The notes: generated by a model from the letters alone, not told the origin. A DNA stretch of 64,000 nt from Deltaproteobacteria bacterium (GCA_016177705.1 JACOUT010000011.1:186001-250000), one strand, 5' to 3'. Counted from the first letter of the stretch, positions 24,801 through 32,841 are shown. Made by a program: numbers and translations.

Positions 24801-25825
24801 AGCAGACCGACACCGACGGCGACGGCGCGGGCGATCGCTGCGATCACTGCGCCGGGACGCTGCGCGGCACCGCGGTCGGGCGAGACGGCTGCGGCCCGAA
24901 CGCGGGCGCGCCGCGCGCGCGCCACCTGCTCGACGGTGTCGTCGACGACCAGGCCTTCGAGGTGGCGAGCGGCTCGGGCATTCGCCTGTGGGCGAGCTTC
25001 AACGGCGCCGAGCTGTACGTCGCCACCGAGGCGGCCGCGCGCGGCCAGGACACCTTCCTGCTCGTCACCGACGACACCGGCCGCACGTCGGTGGCGCCGT
25101 TCGGCAAGGCCGGCACGGTGGCCACCGCCGGCATCTTCCTCGGCGACGAAGGCGAGAACGACTTCTCGCGCTGGTTCTCGGTGACCGGCGAGGCGTCGGC
25201 CGCCACCGAGCCGCTGCCGGGCCGCGGCGTGCTCGAGGGCACGCTCAACCTCGCCGAGGAGTTCGGGGAGAATCCGCCCGTCGTCTACCTGGCGGCGGTG
25301 CGCTACGGCGGCGACGACGCTGCCGCGCTGTTGGCGCAGGCGCCCGCCGGCAACGGCAACGATACCGTCGAGGCGGGCGAGCTGTACGCGCTCGACACTG
25401 CGCTGCCCGCGCTCGTGCCGGTCGGCTCCGGCGAAGGCGAGGGTGAGGGCGAAGGCGAAGGCGAGGGGCCCATCGTGACCCAGCCGGGCGACGTCGACGG
25501 CGACGGCACCGAGAACCTGGTCGACAACTGCCCCGAACTCTACAACGCCGCGCAGGCCGACGCCGACCACGACGGGCTTGGCGACGGCTGCGACCTGTGC
25601 CCGCTGACGGCGCCCGGAGTGGTGCCGGACAGCCGGGGCTGCGGCGCGCGCGAGACGCCCGATCCCGATCTGCCGCGCGCCAACCCGCGCGTCGTCGACC
25701 CCGAGGATCGCCGCCAGCTCGAGAAGGAGTGTGGCTGCACGTCGTCGGCCGACGCCGATGCCGCGCCCGCCGCGCTCGCAATGCTGGCGCTCGGCGCCCT
25801 CGTGATGATGCGGAGACGTCGATGA
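21848..25825 (+). CDS. Surface GH13 glycosidase with MYXO-CTERM-like anchor
   Basis: 1325 residues. Signal peptide ends ALAQ. ATG 21848 has GAGGAG 8 bases upstream and is preferred to the GTG at 21842 that overlaps the previous stop. An N-terminal beta domain and a PKD-like domain (about 255-395) precede the GH13 barrel: region I DLVANHTSDQH (Asp584), region II GVRADIAG (nucleophile Asp661), region III LLAELLPP (acid/base Glu690), region IV DNQDEDR (Asp766) where the usual His is Gln765. Thrombospondin-type-3 repeats, another beta domain, a GEGEGE linker (25430-25468) and a second calcium repeat follow. The last 32 residues (ECGC..., hydrophobic helix, RRRR) match a MYXO-CTERM sorting tail, so the enzyme is probably cell-surface anchored. 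Confidence 0.92.
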   Translation: MRTLLAFLAVLGLLGAAPALAQYSEDVTFSFRADQITYQGPINSAWLMLDVDGGRNGVADARPMQCDNGSPKRCSLTVPLDEGDYIYVFVANPEQFVDLGSACLNPDDVPDSNFFRDPNPRTTGFCGQFSTDNCLAVRNPDRPRFDAATFSPGHGALVTGEPVAIEATVLKGANGRALDGASVQVSYENGEPPGVRFNSGVVTEPSEVTVAGATFTANAAGGVVRASLTGLPEGFVRVRMRIANSDGLASDPLEASLVVNRTNAAPTALAGPTQFAAVNQEVVLDGSGSRDPDNVGFSEYQWRVIEAPPGGQGSFRCVDDELIPRDGFGRVFIDEHGNPAGDACARTDGGATPRFRGTVAGRYQIGLRVRDLGAAGGTLSSESTTEVWVVPAFNLSKRARVEVAVSGTTVTVDGSLTIGGGSARFVVDGENPAPITLSPSGLTASFQKPATPGAYLVHLQVDDSYPATAMVRVNADGSVDGFDLARPPRAWQRGEQVLYLGFVREFFDADGDGEGDLLGMIDKIDAMAALGVTTLWLMPLVPGPTTHGYATTGAFAVEEDYGTPEDLELLTETAKAFGLEVIMDLVANHTSDQHPFFQAARQNPTSPMRDWFAFNADGSYRYAFTFYALPDNNHNSPMVRQSLTSVVDWFFDRGITGVRADIAGFTPPSYWRSLRRHVKAKDPQAILLAELLPPQPEYFVQGFDLAYDATTFWNTRDAFAVGGSFDGLDAALEDATRFVERAASERARTSTRQEDVLFMRYIDNQDEDRFLLRAGGDVRKAKAVAGLLFNMPGTPLVTYGNEVGIAELRGRYPFADAPGGCASGDESLRRHYQKLIAVRKGNRALHAADSATGFADGNSYLRIASNGDEGGGNVYSFARFADGQRFLVLVNRADSTALGTTARVYPPAQLFADFPEQTLTLVDQLDPTVRVQLSKSQLTAAGGVALNVPGFGTRVLQVTRNGIPDDDADKALDSWDNCVGIANAEQTDTDGDGAGDRCDHCAGTLRGTAVGRDGCGPNAGAPRARHLLDGVVDDQAFEVASGSGIRLWASFNGAELYVATEAAARGQDTFLLVTDDTGRTSVAPFGKAGTVATAGIFLGDEGENDFSRWFSVTGEASAATEPLPGRGVLEGTLNLAEEFGENPPVVYLAAVRYGGDDAAALLAQAPAGNGNDTVEAGELYALDTALPALVPVGSGEGEGEGEGEGEGPIVTQPGDVDGDGTENLVDNCPELYNAAQADADHDGLGDGCDLCPLTAPGVVPDSRGCGARETPDPDLPRANPRVVDPEDRRQLEKECGCTSSADADAAPAALAMLALGALVMMRRRR
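25430..25468 (+). repeat. Gly-Glu hexanucleotide repeat in surface glycosidase
   Basis: Six Gly-Glu codon pairs plus Gly (GGCGAA/GGCGAG/GGTGAG units) separate the C-terminal beta domain from the last calcium repeat and the sorting tail. Confidence 0.9.
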
Positions 25826-26517
25826 CCGTCCGCCTGCTGCTCCCCGTGCTCGCGCTCGTGAGCGCTCTGCTGCCGGGCCTCGGCTGCCTCGGCTTTCAGG
25901 GCGGCGCCGGCGATCGCCCCGAGGGCTTCCGCCTGGTCCAGGGGACGCTGGTCGTGCCCGAGGAGGACCTGCTCGGTCGCCAGGTGACCGGCCTGCAGAT
26001 CGCGGGCATCGCCATCGTCAGCGCCGAGGATCCCGTGGACGTCGGCGTGTTCGGCTCCTCGGTGTTCGACGCCTCGCGCGCCGACGCGGCCGCCTTCGTC
26101 GCTCCCGTCGACGGCGCGCGCAGCTTCGTGCTGGTGCTGCAGGTGCCCTCGGCCTCGGGTCGCGGCCCTGGCTCCTTCCTCGGGCTGCTCAGCTTCTTGA
26201 CGGGCGGCGCCGAGGGCTCGCTGATCCCGCCGAGCGAGGACGACATCGACCTCGGCCCTGTGACCGTGATCTCAGGCGACGATCGCCCGGCCGGCAACCG
26301 CCTCAAGGTGGGCGACGCCAACAACCCGCTGGCCCAGATCGACACCGACGACGACGGCACCATGGACCTGGCGGACCCCGACGACGACGAGGACGGCACG
26401 CCCGACGCCAGCGACACCGACACCGGTGACGACGGCGTCGACGACGCCGCGCAGACCCTGGCCGCGCTGCCCGACGAGGACGGCGACGGTGTGCCGGATC
26501 TGCTCGCCGGCGGCTGA
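25822..26517 (+). CDS. Exported calcium-repeat protein, end of alpha-glucan operon
   Basis: 231 residues; ATGA overlap with the glycosidase. Signal peptide ends PGLGC, so probably a lipoprotein. A beta-rich domain (GFRLVQGTLVVPEED ... FVLVLQVP) is followed by an acidic tail with repeated DTDDDGTMDLADPDDDEDGTPD, which fits calcium-binding thrombospondin-3/EF-hand-like loops. No enzymatic motif. Last gene of the 12216-26517 chain; it is followed by 113 bases without a gene. Confidence 0.75.
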   Translation: MTVRLLLPVLALVSALLPGLGCLGFQGGAGDRPEGFRLVQGTLVVPEEDLLGRQVTGLQIAGIAIVSAEDPVDVGVFGSSVFDASRADAAAFVAPVDGARSFVLVLQVPSASGRGPGSFLGLLSFLTGGAEGSLIPPSEDDIDLGPVTVISGDDRPAGNRLKVGDANNPLAQIDTDDDGTMDLADPDDDEDGTPDASDTDTGDDGVDDAAQTLAALPDEDGDGVPDLLAGG

Positions 26518-26521
26518 CCCG

Positions 26522-26560
26522 CCCCCGCTGATCCGCCGGGTGATCCCCCCCCGCTGATCC
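26522..26560 (+). repeat. 13-bp direct repeat CCCCCGCTGATCC
   Basis: Two identical copies (26522-26534 and 26548-26560) spaced 26 bases apart lie between the alpha-glucan operon and the zinc-ribbon gene. The spacing keeps both on nearly the same helix face, so it could be a regulator site, or it may be a duplication relic. Confidence 0.35.
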
Positions 26561-26630
26561 ACACGTTTCCCCGTTGCGCCATCCGCCCATGGCCCTAGGC
26601 TCGCTCGGCCCGGTCTCCAAGGAGGCAGCA

Positions 26631-27680
26631 GTGCGGTTCGCATGCCTGTCGTGCGGCGCGAAGTACTCGGTCCCCGACGGCCGCCTCGAGGCTGCGGGGG
26701 CGGCTGGCCTGCGGGTGCGCTGCTCGCGCTGCCGGGCGATCATGGTGGTCTCGGAGTCGCAACGTGCGGTCTTCAGCGGCGCCGTCGCCGAGGGACCAAA
26801 CGTGTTCGGCTTGCGCCATGGCAAGGGCGCCGCGGTCAACGAGGATGAGGACACCAAGAAGGAAGTGCGCGTAGTGCGCCGCCGCTCCTCGAGCTCGGGT
26901 GGCGGGCTCGCCGTCGAGACCTCGGGCGAGCGCGACGTCGAGATCCCGGCCGCGCTCTCCGCCTCCGGCGTCTTCCGCCCCATGCCCGGCGTGACCCGCG
27001 ACGTCACCGGGCTGTTCTTCTCCGACCTCGACACGCTCAAGCGCGAGGGCAAGCCCGTCGCGAGCCGCGTCTGGTACGCCGCCATCGGCAACCGCCCGCG
27101 CGGCCCCTTCTCGGCGAGCGAGATCATCTCGCTGGCGCAGAAGGGCAAGGTGCGCGAGGCCACGCTGGTGTGGCGCCCGGGCTTCTCGGCGTGGAAGCGG
27201 GTCAAAGACGGCTACGCCGGCGGTTCGGAGGACCTCTCCTGGCTTGGCAACATCGTGAGCGCGCGCCAGCGCCGTGAGCGCGACGCCGAGGAGCGCGCCG
27301 CCGCTCGCGGCATCGCTTCCTTGCAGGTGACCCGCACCTCCGCGGGGCCGCGCTCGTTGCACGGCTCGGTCCACGGCTCGGCGGTGTGGAGCGTGCCGGA
27401 CATGCCGGCATTGCCGCCCGACGACGACGACGCGCCCCCCGCGCGCGCGCTGCCGGTGGCGCCCGCCGATCGGCTGGTGCCGTTTCAGTGGCGCGCCGAA
27501 GAGACCGCGCCGCGCGCCGTGGGCGTGCGCCGCAGCGGCGACGCGCTCTTGTGGGCGCTGGCGCTCTCGGCTGCCGCCGTGGTGGTGGCGATGGTCGGCT
27601 TCGAGGCGTGGAAGAGCGGCCTGCTCGACCAGGCGATCGCCGGTGCGCGCACCTTCGTCGCGTCGCTCGGCGGTCGCTGA
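26631..27680 (+). CDS. Zinc-ribbon and GYF_2-domain membrane protein
   Basis: 349 residues. GTG 26631 has AGGAGG at 26620-26625, five bases away, so the extra residues from the in-frame ATG at 26574 are rejected. An N-terminal zinc ribbon of the MJ0042 type has Cys5/Cys8 and Cys31/Cys34. A GYF_2 domain at about 148-190 (WYAAIGNRPRGPFS ... WRPGFSAW) is a putative proline-peptide binding module. A Pro/Asp-rich region and one C-terminal transmembrane helix (about 305-327) follow. This architecture is frequent in myxobacteria; its role is unknown, perhaps a tail-anchored adaptor in gliding or polarity complexes (inference). Confidence 0.85.
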   Translation: MRFACLSCGAKYSVPDGRLEAAGAAGLRVRCSRCRAIMVVSESQRAVFSGAVAEGPNVFGLRHGKGAAVNEDEDTKKEVRVVRRRSSSSGGGLAVETSGERDVEIPAALSASGVFRPMPGVTRDVTGLFFSDLDTLKREGKPVASRVWYAAIGNRPRGPFSASEIISLAQKGKVREATLVWRPGFSAWKRVKDGYAGGSEDLSWLGNIVSARQRRERDAEERAAARGIASLQVTRTSAGPRSLHGSVHGSAVWSVPDMPALPPDDDDAPPARALPVAPADRLVPFQWRAEETAPRAVGVRRSGDALLWALALSAAAVVVAMVGFEAWKSGLLDQAIAGARTFVASLGGR

Positions 27681-27701
27681 GACGGTATCCGGGCCCCGCT
27701 C

Positions 27702-29027
27702 GTGCTGCAGCCCCTCTCCTTGATCCGTGGCGCGCGGGTCATCGATCCCGCCGCCGGCATCGACGCCATCGTCGACGTGCTGATCGGTCCAGGTGGGGTG
27801 ACCATCGATCCGTCGTCGGTCCCCGATCATGCGCGCCGCGTCGACGGGCGCGGCCAGTGGGCGCTGCCGGGTCTGGTCGACCTGCAGGTGCACCTGCGCG
27901 ATCCCGGCCTGACCCACAAGGAGGACCAGCTCACGGGCTCGCGCGCCGCGCTGTCCGGCGGCGTCACCACCATGGTGGTGATGCCGAACACGCGCCCGGT
28001 GCTCGACGATCCCGCGCTGGTCGCCGCCCAGAGCAGCAGCGCCGACGCGCGGGGGCTGGCGCGCGTGCTGGTCGCGGCCGCCGCGACGCGCGCCAGCGCC
28101 GGGCAGGCCTTGTCCGATTATCGCGCGCTCAAGGCGGCCGGCGCGGTCGCGGTCACCGATGACGGGCTGCCCGTGCAGGACGACGCGCTGATGGAGCAGT
28201 CGCTGATCTCGTGCGCCGCCAACGACCTGGTGTTCATGCAGCACGCCGAGGACACGCGCATCTCGCAGCACCGCCCCATGACCGAGTGCGAAGTGCAGCG
28301 CGCCGCGGGGATCCTCGGCCAGCCGGCCGAGGCCGAGTGGGTGATGGTCGAGCGCGACGTCGCGCTCGCCGAGCGCACCGGCGCGCGCTACCACGTGCTG
28401 CACCTGTCGACGGCGCGCAGCCTCGCCGCCGTGCGCCGCGCCAAGGAGCGCGGCGCCTCGGTCACCTGCGAGGTGTCGCCCCACCACCTGACCTTCACCT
28501 GCAACGACGTCGTCAAGGCGGGCATCGAGCTGCCGAGCACCGAGGCCGACCTCGACCCGAACAAGAAGATGAACCCGCCGCTGCGCTCTGGCGCCGACCG
28601 CCGCGCCCTGGTCGACGGCCTGGCCGACGGCACCGTGGACGCGGTCGCCACCGATCACGCGCCCCACACCGCGGCCGAGAAGGGGCAGGGCTTCGCGCGC
28701 GCGCCCTTCGGCACCACCGGCCTCGAGACCATGCTGGGGGTGCTGCTGCGCTTCGTGCACGACGGCACCATCGACGCGCGCCGCGCCGTCGAGCTGGTCA
28801 CGTCCGGCCCGGCGCGCGTGCTGCGCCGCCAGGGCGCGCTCGGCACCTTGAGCGGCCGCCAGGCGCCGCCCGACCTTTGCTTGGTCGATCCGGAGCGGAG
28901 CTGGGTGGTGACGACGGGCGCGCTCCAGTCGCGCTCGAAGAACAACTGCTTCCTCGGTCTTGAGCTGCGCGGGCGCGTGACCGCCACGTGGCTGCGCGGG
29001 CGCCTCGCCTACCAGCTCATCGCCTGA
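27702..29027 (+). CDS. pyrC: Dihydroorotase
   Basis: 441 residues from GTG 27702. Catalyses cyclisation of carbamoyl aspartate to dihydroorotate in cytosolic UMP synthesis. Amidohydrolase motifs: DLQVHLRDPG (60-69), HKED (72-75), MPNTRP, and ATDHAPH near residue 317. Where the classic type I enzyme has HxH, this one has Gln62-Val-His64, a form seen in the 'QVH' branch of bacterial dihydroorotases. Length is usual (about 430). It starts 21 bases after the zinc-ribbon gene and is followed by greB after 9 bases. Confidence 0.93.
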   Translation: MLQPLSLIRGARVIDPAAGIDAIVDVLIGPGGVTIDPSSVPDHARRVDGRGQWALPGLVDLQVHLRDPGLTHKEDQLTGSRAALSGGVTTMVVMPNTRPVLDDPALVAAQSSSADARGLARVLVAAAATRASAGQALSDYRALKAAGAVAVTDDGLPVQDDALMEQSLISCAANDLVFMQHAEDTRISQHRPMTECEVQRAAGILGQPAEAEWVMVERDVALAERTGARYHVLHLSTARSLAAVRRAKERGASVTCEVSPHHLTFTCNDVVKAGIELPSTEADLDPNKKMNPPLRSGADRRALVDGLADGTVDAVATDHAPHTAAEKGQGFARAPFGTTGLETMLGVLLRFVHDGTIDARRAVELVTSGPARVLRRQGALGTLSGRQAPPDLCLVDPERSWVVTTGALQSRSKNNCFLGLELRGRVTATWLRGRLAYQLIA

Positions 29028-29036
29028 GGTGACGAC

Positions 29037-29525
29037 GTGGCCGCCAAGAAGCCGATGACGCTCTCGGGCTTTCGCACGCTGCAGAAGGAGCACGAGGCGC
29101 TCACCAAGGTCGAGCGCCCGGTGGTGCTGCAGCGCATCGCCGACGCCGCGGCCGAGGGGGATCGCAGCGAGAACGCCGAGTACATCTACGGCAGGAAGCG
29201 GCTGCGCGAGCTCGATAAGCGCCTCGCGTACCTGTCGACGCTGCTCGGCGACGTCGAGATCGTCGATCCGACCACGCTGTCGGGCGCCAAGGTGTGCTTC
29301 GGCGCCACCGTGGTCATCGAAGAAGGCGGCGGCAAGAAGAACCGCTGGCAGATCGTCGGCGAGGGCGAGAGCGACACCGCGCTCGGCAGTATCTCTTGCC
29401 GCTCACCGATGGCGCGCGCGCTGTTGGGCAAGGGCGTGGGCGACGTCGTCGTCGTCGAGCGCCCGGCCGGCGAGATCGAGATCGAGATCCTCGAGCTGTG
29501 GTTCGCCGACCGGCGCGTCGCCTGA
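29037..29525 (+). CDS. greB: Transcription elongation factor GreB
   Basis: 162 residues (E. coli GreB has 158). Binds RNA polymerase through the secondary channel and stimulates cleavage of backtracked transcripts. The N-terminal coiled coil carries the acidic tip GDRSENAEYIYGRKRLRELD, with the Asp/Glu that coordinate the second Mg ion and the GreB-type basic patch (KRLRELDKRL). The C-terminal FKBP-like domain ends SPMARALLGKGVGDVVVVERP. GTG start; probably co-transcribed with pyrC. Confidence 0.95.
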   Translation: MAAKKPMTLSGFRTLQKEHEALTKVERPVVLQRIADAAAEGDRSENAEYIYGRKRLRELDKRLAYLSTLLGDVEIVDPTTLSGAKVCFGATVVIEEGGGKKNRWQIVGEGESDTALGSISCRSPMARALLGKGVGDVVVVERPAGEIEIEILELWFADRRVA

Positions 29526-29542
29526 CGAGCGAGGGGCCGGCG

Positions 29543-30259
29543 TCAGTCGTCGCCGAAGCCCGGGATGGTGTTTGCCTTGCCCGCCTTGAGATCGGTCTGC
29601 ACCGCTTTAGCGAGGCGCACCATGGCGTCGAGGAAGCGACGCTGGTACGCGGCCGGTGCCTTGGCGAGCTTGCCCTTCAAGACCTCGGACGGCTCGAAGT
29701 CGCACGCTGCGATCTGGGCCACGACGTCGGCAAACGTGCCGCGCGCGATGGCGCGGATCTTCGCGTCCTCGTCCGGCAGGTGCGACGCATAGCCGCGATC
29801 GTGTCCTGCGAATGCGTAGCTCCACGAGTACGGCTGGTTGAACGGACAGCCACCGCCGAGCTGCACCGCGGCGACGTCGATGGCGGCGGTGCGCGCGGCG
29901 GCGCGCGCGGCGTCCTCGTCGCCGGGCTTGAGCTTGCCGACGAAGTGCCGGATCTGCAGGCCGAAGGTGTCGTCGACACGGTCACGGTCGGTGCTGTTGC
30001 CGCCGTAGTAGTAGCCGACGTCGTGCATCAAGGAGGCGAGCACGATGGCGGCCTCGATCTCGGGCGTGCGCGCGCCGGGCAGGAGGTCGCCGAGCTTGCG
30101 GCTCAAGCAGGCCAGCGCCGGCGGCGTGCTGTCAGCGTCCCAGAAGCGCTCGACGTCGAAGCGAGGCAGCGTGCTGGCTGGCCGCCCGATGTCAGGCGCG
30201 AGGGCGCGGGCGCGCGAGGTGGCGACGGTCGGCAGGGCGGTTCGGGTCGCGAGGGGCAT
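29543..30259 (-). CDS. HD-like domain protein of unknown function
   Basis: 238 residues from ATG 30259. No named family, but LASLMHDVGYYYGG contains the His-Asp pair of HD-domain metal-dependent phosphohydrolases, and His/Asp residues recur downstream (IRHFVGK, FAGHDRGYASH). A cluster of Ala/Arg in the helix RAAARTAAID and GGGCPFNQPYSWSYAFAGHD give no further hint. The protein has no signal peptide. It is convergent with greB (17-base gap) and divergent from the protease gene at 30419. Confidence 0.65.
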   Translation of the reverse strand: MPLATRTALPTVATSRARALAPDIGRPASTLPRFDVERFWDADSTPPALACLSRKLGDLLPGARTPEIEAAIVLASLMHDVGYYYGGNSTDRDRVDDTFGLQIRHFVGKLKPGDEDAARAAARTAAIDVAAVQLGGGCPFNQPYSWSYAFAGHDRGYASHLPDEDAKIRAIARGTFADVVAQIAACDFEPSEVLKGKLAKAPAAYQRRFLDAMVRLAKAVQTDLKAGKANTIPGFGDD

Positions 30260-30418
30260 GTAGGTCTTTTCGGTGCGGGCGCTCCCCCCTAGCTCGGTCG
30301 AATGACCGAGGACTGCGCCTCGATGGCGCACTTGTGACCGACGTCGCCCGGTGCGGATGCGCTCACCCCCGTGCGCCACCCACGTGCGGAGGGCGCGCGT
30401 CCGGGTCATGCTCGTGCC

Positions 30419-32005
30419 ATGACCGTCGCCGCGCTCGCGCTCTTGGCAGGCCTGACGCTCCCCGCGGCCGGCGGGCGCGAGTGCGCCACCATGGCGCTGC
30501 GCGAGGCGTCTCGGCGCGGCTTCCCGGCCATGGCGAGCGCCCTGACCGAGCGACCCTGGGCCGAGGAGATCGCGAGCTACAGCGACAGCGCCACGGTGCC
30601 GGTGCGCGTCCACCTCGGGGTCGCGGTCGACCCCGCGCGCGCGACCCAGGCGCTGACGGTGCTCGAGACAGCGTGGGCCATGCAGGTCGGCGGCGCCGGC
30701 TTCGACGCGCCGCTGTCGGACGCGATCGACGGCGTCACCGACGGCGGCGATGGCCGCCTCGACGTCTACCTGGTGCCGCTGCCGCCCGGCACCGGCGCGC
30801 TCACGGTGGCGCTTGCGGACGCCGCCGACGACGACGGCAAGCGCGCCTCGCCCGCCTTCTTGAAGGCCGACCCCACGCTCGCCACCGAGCTGTTCGAGGT
30901 CTACCTGCACCACGAATTCCAGCACGTGCTGCAGTTCGCGCTCGACACCAGGGAGAGCCTGCTGTGGTCGGAGTCGACCGCGGTCTATTGGGAGGTGCGC
31001 GCCCGCCCCGACGTCGACGAGTGGCAGCTCGCGCTGCCCGACTTCCAGCGCCACCCGCAGGCGCCGCTTTTCACTGACGGCGCCGCCTTCGCCCCCTACG
31101 CCGAGGTCGGCTCCCCCCGCCTGGAGTATGGCGCGGTGCTGTTCGCGCTCTACCTCGACGACGAGCACGGCGACGGCGTGGGCACGCTGCTCGCCGACCT
31201 GTGGCGCGGCTCGGTGCAGGCAGACACCGTGGTCGACAACGAGCCCGACTGGCTCGACGCGCTCGACGCCGAGGGCGTCGCCGTCGACCTTGCGCTCGCC
31301 GACTTCGTGGGATGGCGCGCGCTCGTCGGCCCGCTGGCGGTGACGGACGACGGACCGGCGCAACAGCTCGGTGGCAACGCCATGCTCGGCGCCGAGTCGG
31401 TGGCGGCGTCGACGCTCGACGGGCAAGAGCAGACGACCGACGAGGGCTCCGGGCCGTTTCAGCTCTCCTGCCTGGTGCGCCAGGTCGAGGTGCCCGCCTC
31501 GGTCGACGTGCTGCCGGTGCACGTCCACGCCGAGGCGACGCTCGCCGATCAAACGCTCGCGGTGGCGACGCTCGTCACCGTTCCCGGCTCGGGGACCGCG
31601 GCGCGCAGCGTCGTCGGCACCGGCGCGACCATCGACGCCGACGTCGAGGCGTCGACCGGCGCCCTGGTGCAGTTCGCGGTTTGTGACACGAGCGCGGCCG
31701 ACGCCGACGAGGCGCCGCTCGCGCGCCCGATCCGCCTCTCACTGCTGCGCACCGACGTCGACTGGCCGGACGCCGGGCCGCCCATCGAGGACGCGGGCGT
31801 CGCCGACGTCGACGCCGGGCCACCGCAGCCGCCCGTTCCCATCTGCACCTGCCAGAACACCGGCGGCCCCACCAACCTGCGCAAGGGGCTCTACGCGTTC
31901 GGCCTGCTCGCCTCGGTGGTGATGCTGGTGGTGCGGGGCGCGCGCGCGCGGCGTCGCCGCACGCTCTACGCGAGCAGCTCCGGCGACGACGGGAACAGGC
32001 GCTGA
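30419..32005 (+). CDS. Exported HExxH metalloprotease-like protein with C-terminal membrane tail
   Basis: 528 residues from ATG 30419. A signal peptide (AALALLAGLTLPAAG) is followed by a zincin-like domain: HEFQH at 165-169 gives two zinc ligands and the catalytic Glu166, and ESTAVYWE about 23 residues later would supply the third ligand and substrate side. After a beta-rich region (about 330-450) and an Asp/Pro linker, the C-terminus has CTCQ, one hydrophobic helix (AFGLLASVVMLVV) and RARRRR, similar to MYXO-CTERM tails but with 14 extra residues after the arginines. Probably an envelope peptidase. Its last 40 bases overlap the convergent pseudouridine synthase gene. Confidence 0.78.
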   Translation: MTVAALALLAGLTLPAAGGRECATMALREASRRGFPAMASALTERPWAEEIASYSDSATVPVRVHLGVAVDPARATQALTVLETAWAMQVGGAGFDAPLSDAIDGVTDGGDGRLDVYLVPLPPGTGALTVALADAADDDGKRASPAFLKADPTLATELFEVYLHHEFQHVLQFALDTRESLLWSESTAVYWEVRARPDVDEWQLALPDFQRHPQAPLFTDGAAFAPYAEVGSPRLEYGAVLFALYLDDEHGDGVGTLLADLWRGSVQADTVVDNEPDWLDALDAEGVAVDLALADFVGWRALVGPLAVTDDGPAQQLGGNAMLGAESVAASTLDGQEQTTDEGSGPFQLSCLVRQVEVPASVDVLPVHVHAEATLADQTLAVATLVTVPGSGTAARSVVGTGATIDADVEASTGALVQFAVCDTSAADADEAPLARPIRLSLLRTDVDWPDAGPPIEDAGVADVDAGPPQPPVPICTCQNTGGPTNLRKGLYAFGLLASVVMLVVRGARARRRRTLYASSSGDDGNRR

Positions 32006-32661
32006 AACACCACACGTAGCTCGGCGGGCAGCGGGCTCGTCGCCGCGCGCCCGTCGAGCACCAGCGAGCGCGCGTGCAGCGCCAGGCGCGCCAGGCCGTA
32101 GCGCGCGCGGTACTCGCGGTTGAGCGGGCCCTTGCCGTGGGTGGCGTCGCCGAGCACCGGGTGGGACAGGTGCTTCAGATGCCGGCGCGCCTGGTGTCTG
32201 CGCCCGGTCAGCAGGCGGACTTCGACGAGTGAGCAGCGCTCGACGGTCGAGAGCACCAACGGGGTCACCACGCTCTTCGCCTCGCGCGCGACGCGGACGC
32301 CGGCCTCCTCGTCGACGATTGGGTGATCGACCTCGACGGCGGCGCGCAGGTGCCCACGCACCAGCGCCCAGTAGCGCCTGCAGGCGGCGGCGAGCGCCGC
32401 CTGCAGGCGCGCCGCGTGCTCGGTGCGCGCGAACGCGACCACGCCCGAGGTCTGGCGGTCGAGGCGGTGGAGCGGATGCCAGCCGGCGCCGAGCGCCTCG
32501 TTGACGTCGTCGACGAGCGTGCGCTCGCGTGGCCCTGCCCAGGCCGAGTTGTGTACCAACAGCCCGCTCGGCTTGTCGACGAAGCAGAGGTCGTCGTGCC
32601 GGGCCAGCAGCAGCACGGGCGTCTCGTGGTCGGCATGGGCGTCGGTGCGCACCGGCGCCAC
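31966..32661 (-). CDS. RluA-family pseudouridine synthase (TruC-like)
   Basis: 231 residues. The catalytic motif HRLDRQTSG places the Asp nucleophile at 68 and FVDKPSGLLVH (27-37) is the family's uridine-pocket strand. The absence of an S4 domain and the compact size (about 230) fit the TruC/RluC-type single-domain enzymes; TruC modifies U65 of some tRNAs. GRRHQARRHLKHLSHPVLGD is the conserved C-terminal signature. Divergent from rpsA across 220 bases. Its 3' end overlaps the protease gene tail to tail. Confidence 0.9.
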   Translation of the reverse strand: MAPVRTDAHADHETPVLLLARHDDLCFVDKPSGLLVHNSAWAGPRERTLVDDVNEALGAGWHPLHRLDRQTSGVVAFARTEHAARLQAALAAACRRYWALVRGHLRAAVEVDHPIVDEEAGVRVAREAKSVVTPLVLSTVERCSLVEVRLLTGRRHQARRHLKHLSHPVLGDATHGKGPLNREYRARYGLARLALHARSLVLDGRAATSPLPAELRVVFQRLFPSSPELLA

Positions 32662-32806
32662 GCTAGCGGCCGCCGCACGACGCCGTCAGCCCCGTCGCCG
32701 TTACCCGCATTCCCCCTTGGAGGGAGCCGCCCGGCGTGCCAGATCGTGCGCGGCCTCGGGCATCCCGCCCGGCGCCCCGCACCCAGAGCGAGGTCCGGCG
32801 TCCTCG

Positions 32807-32831
32807 CGTGGCAGCTCGGGAAGCTGCCGCG
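32807..32831 (+). promoter_or_regulatory. Hairpin in rpsA leader
   Basis: GGCAGCT (32810-32816) pairs with AGCTGCC (32822-32828) around a 5-base loop, and the stem extends outward by a U-G and two G-C pairs. It would be a stable RNA hairpin 50 bases before the rpsA start if transcribed. Confidence 0.45.
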
Positions 32832-32841
32832 AACCCAGCCG

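Noticed and set aside
26595..29093. 832-codon open frame antisense to the zinc-ribbon and pyrC genes
   Set aside because: Low-complexity Arg/His/Ala sequence with no domain; both sense genes have clear catalytic motifs.
29037..29525. GreA instead of GreB
   Set aside because: Tip sequence and KRLRELDKRL basic patch follow GreB, as does the ending SPMARALLGK.
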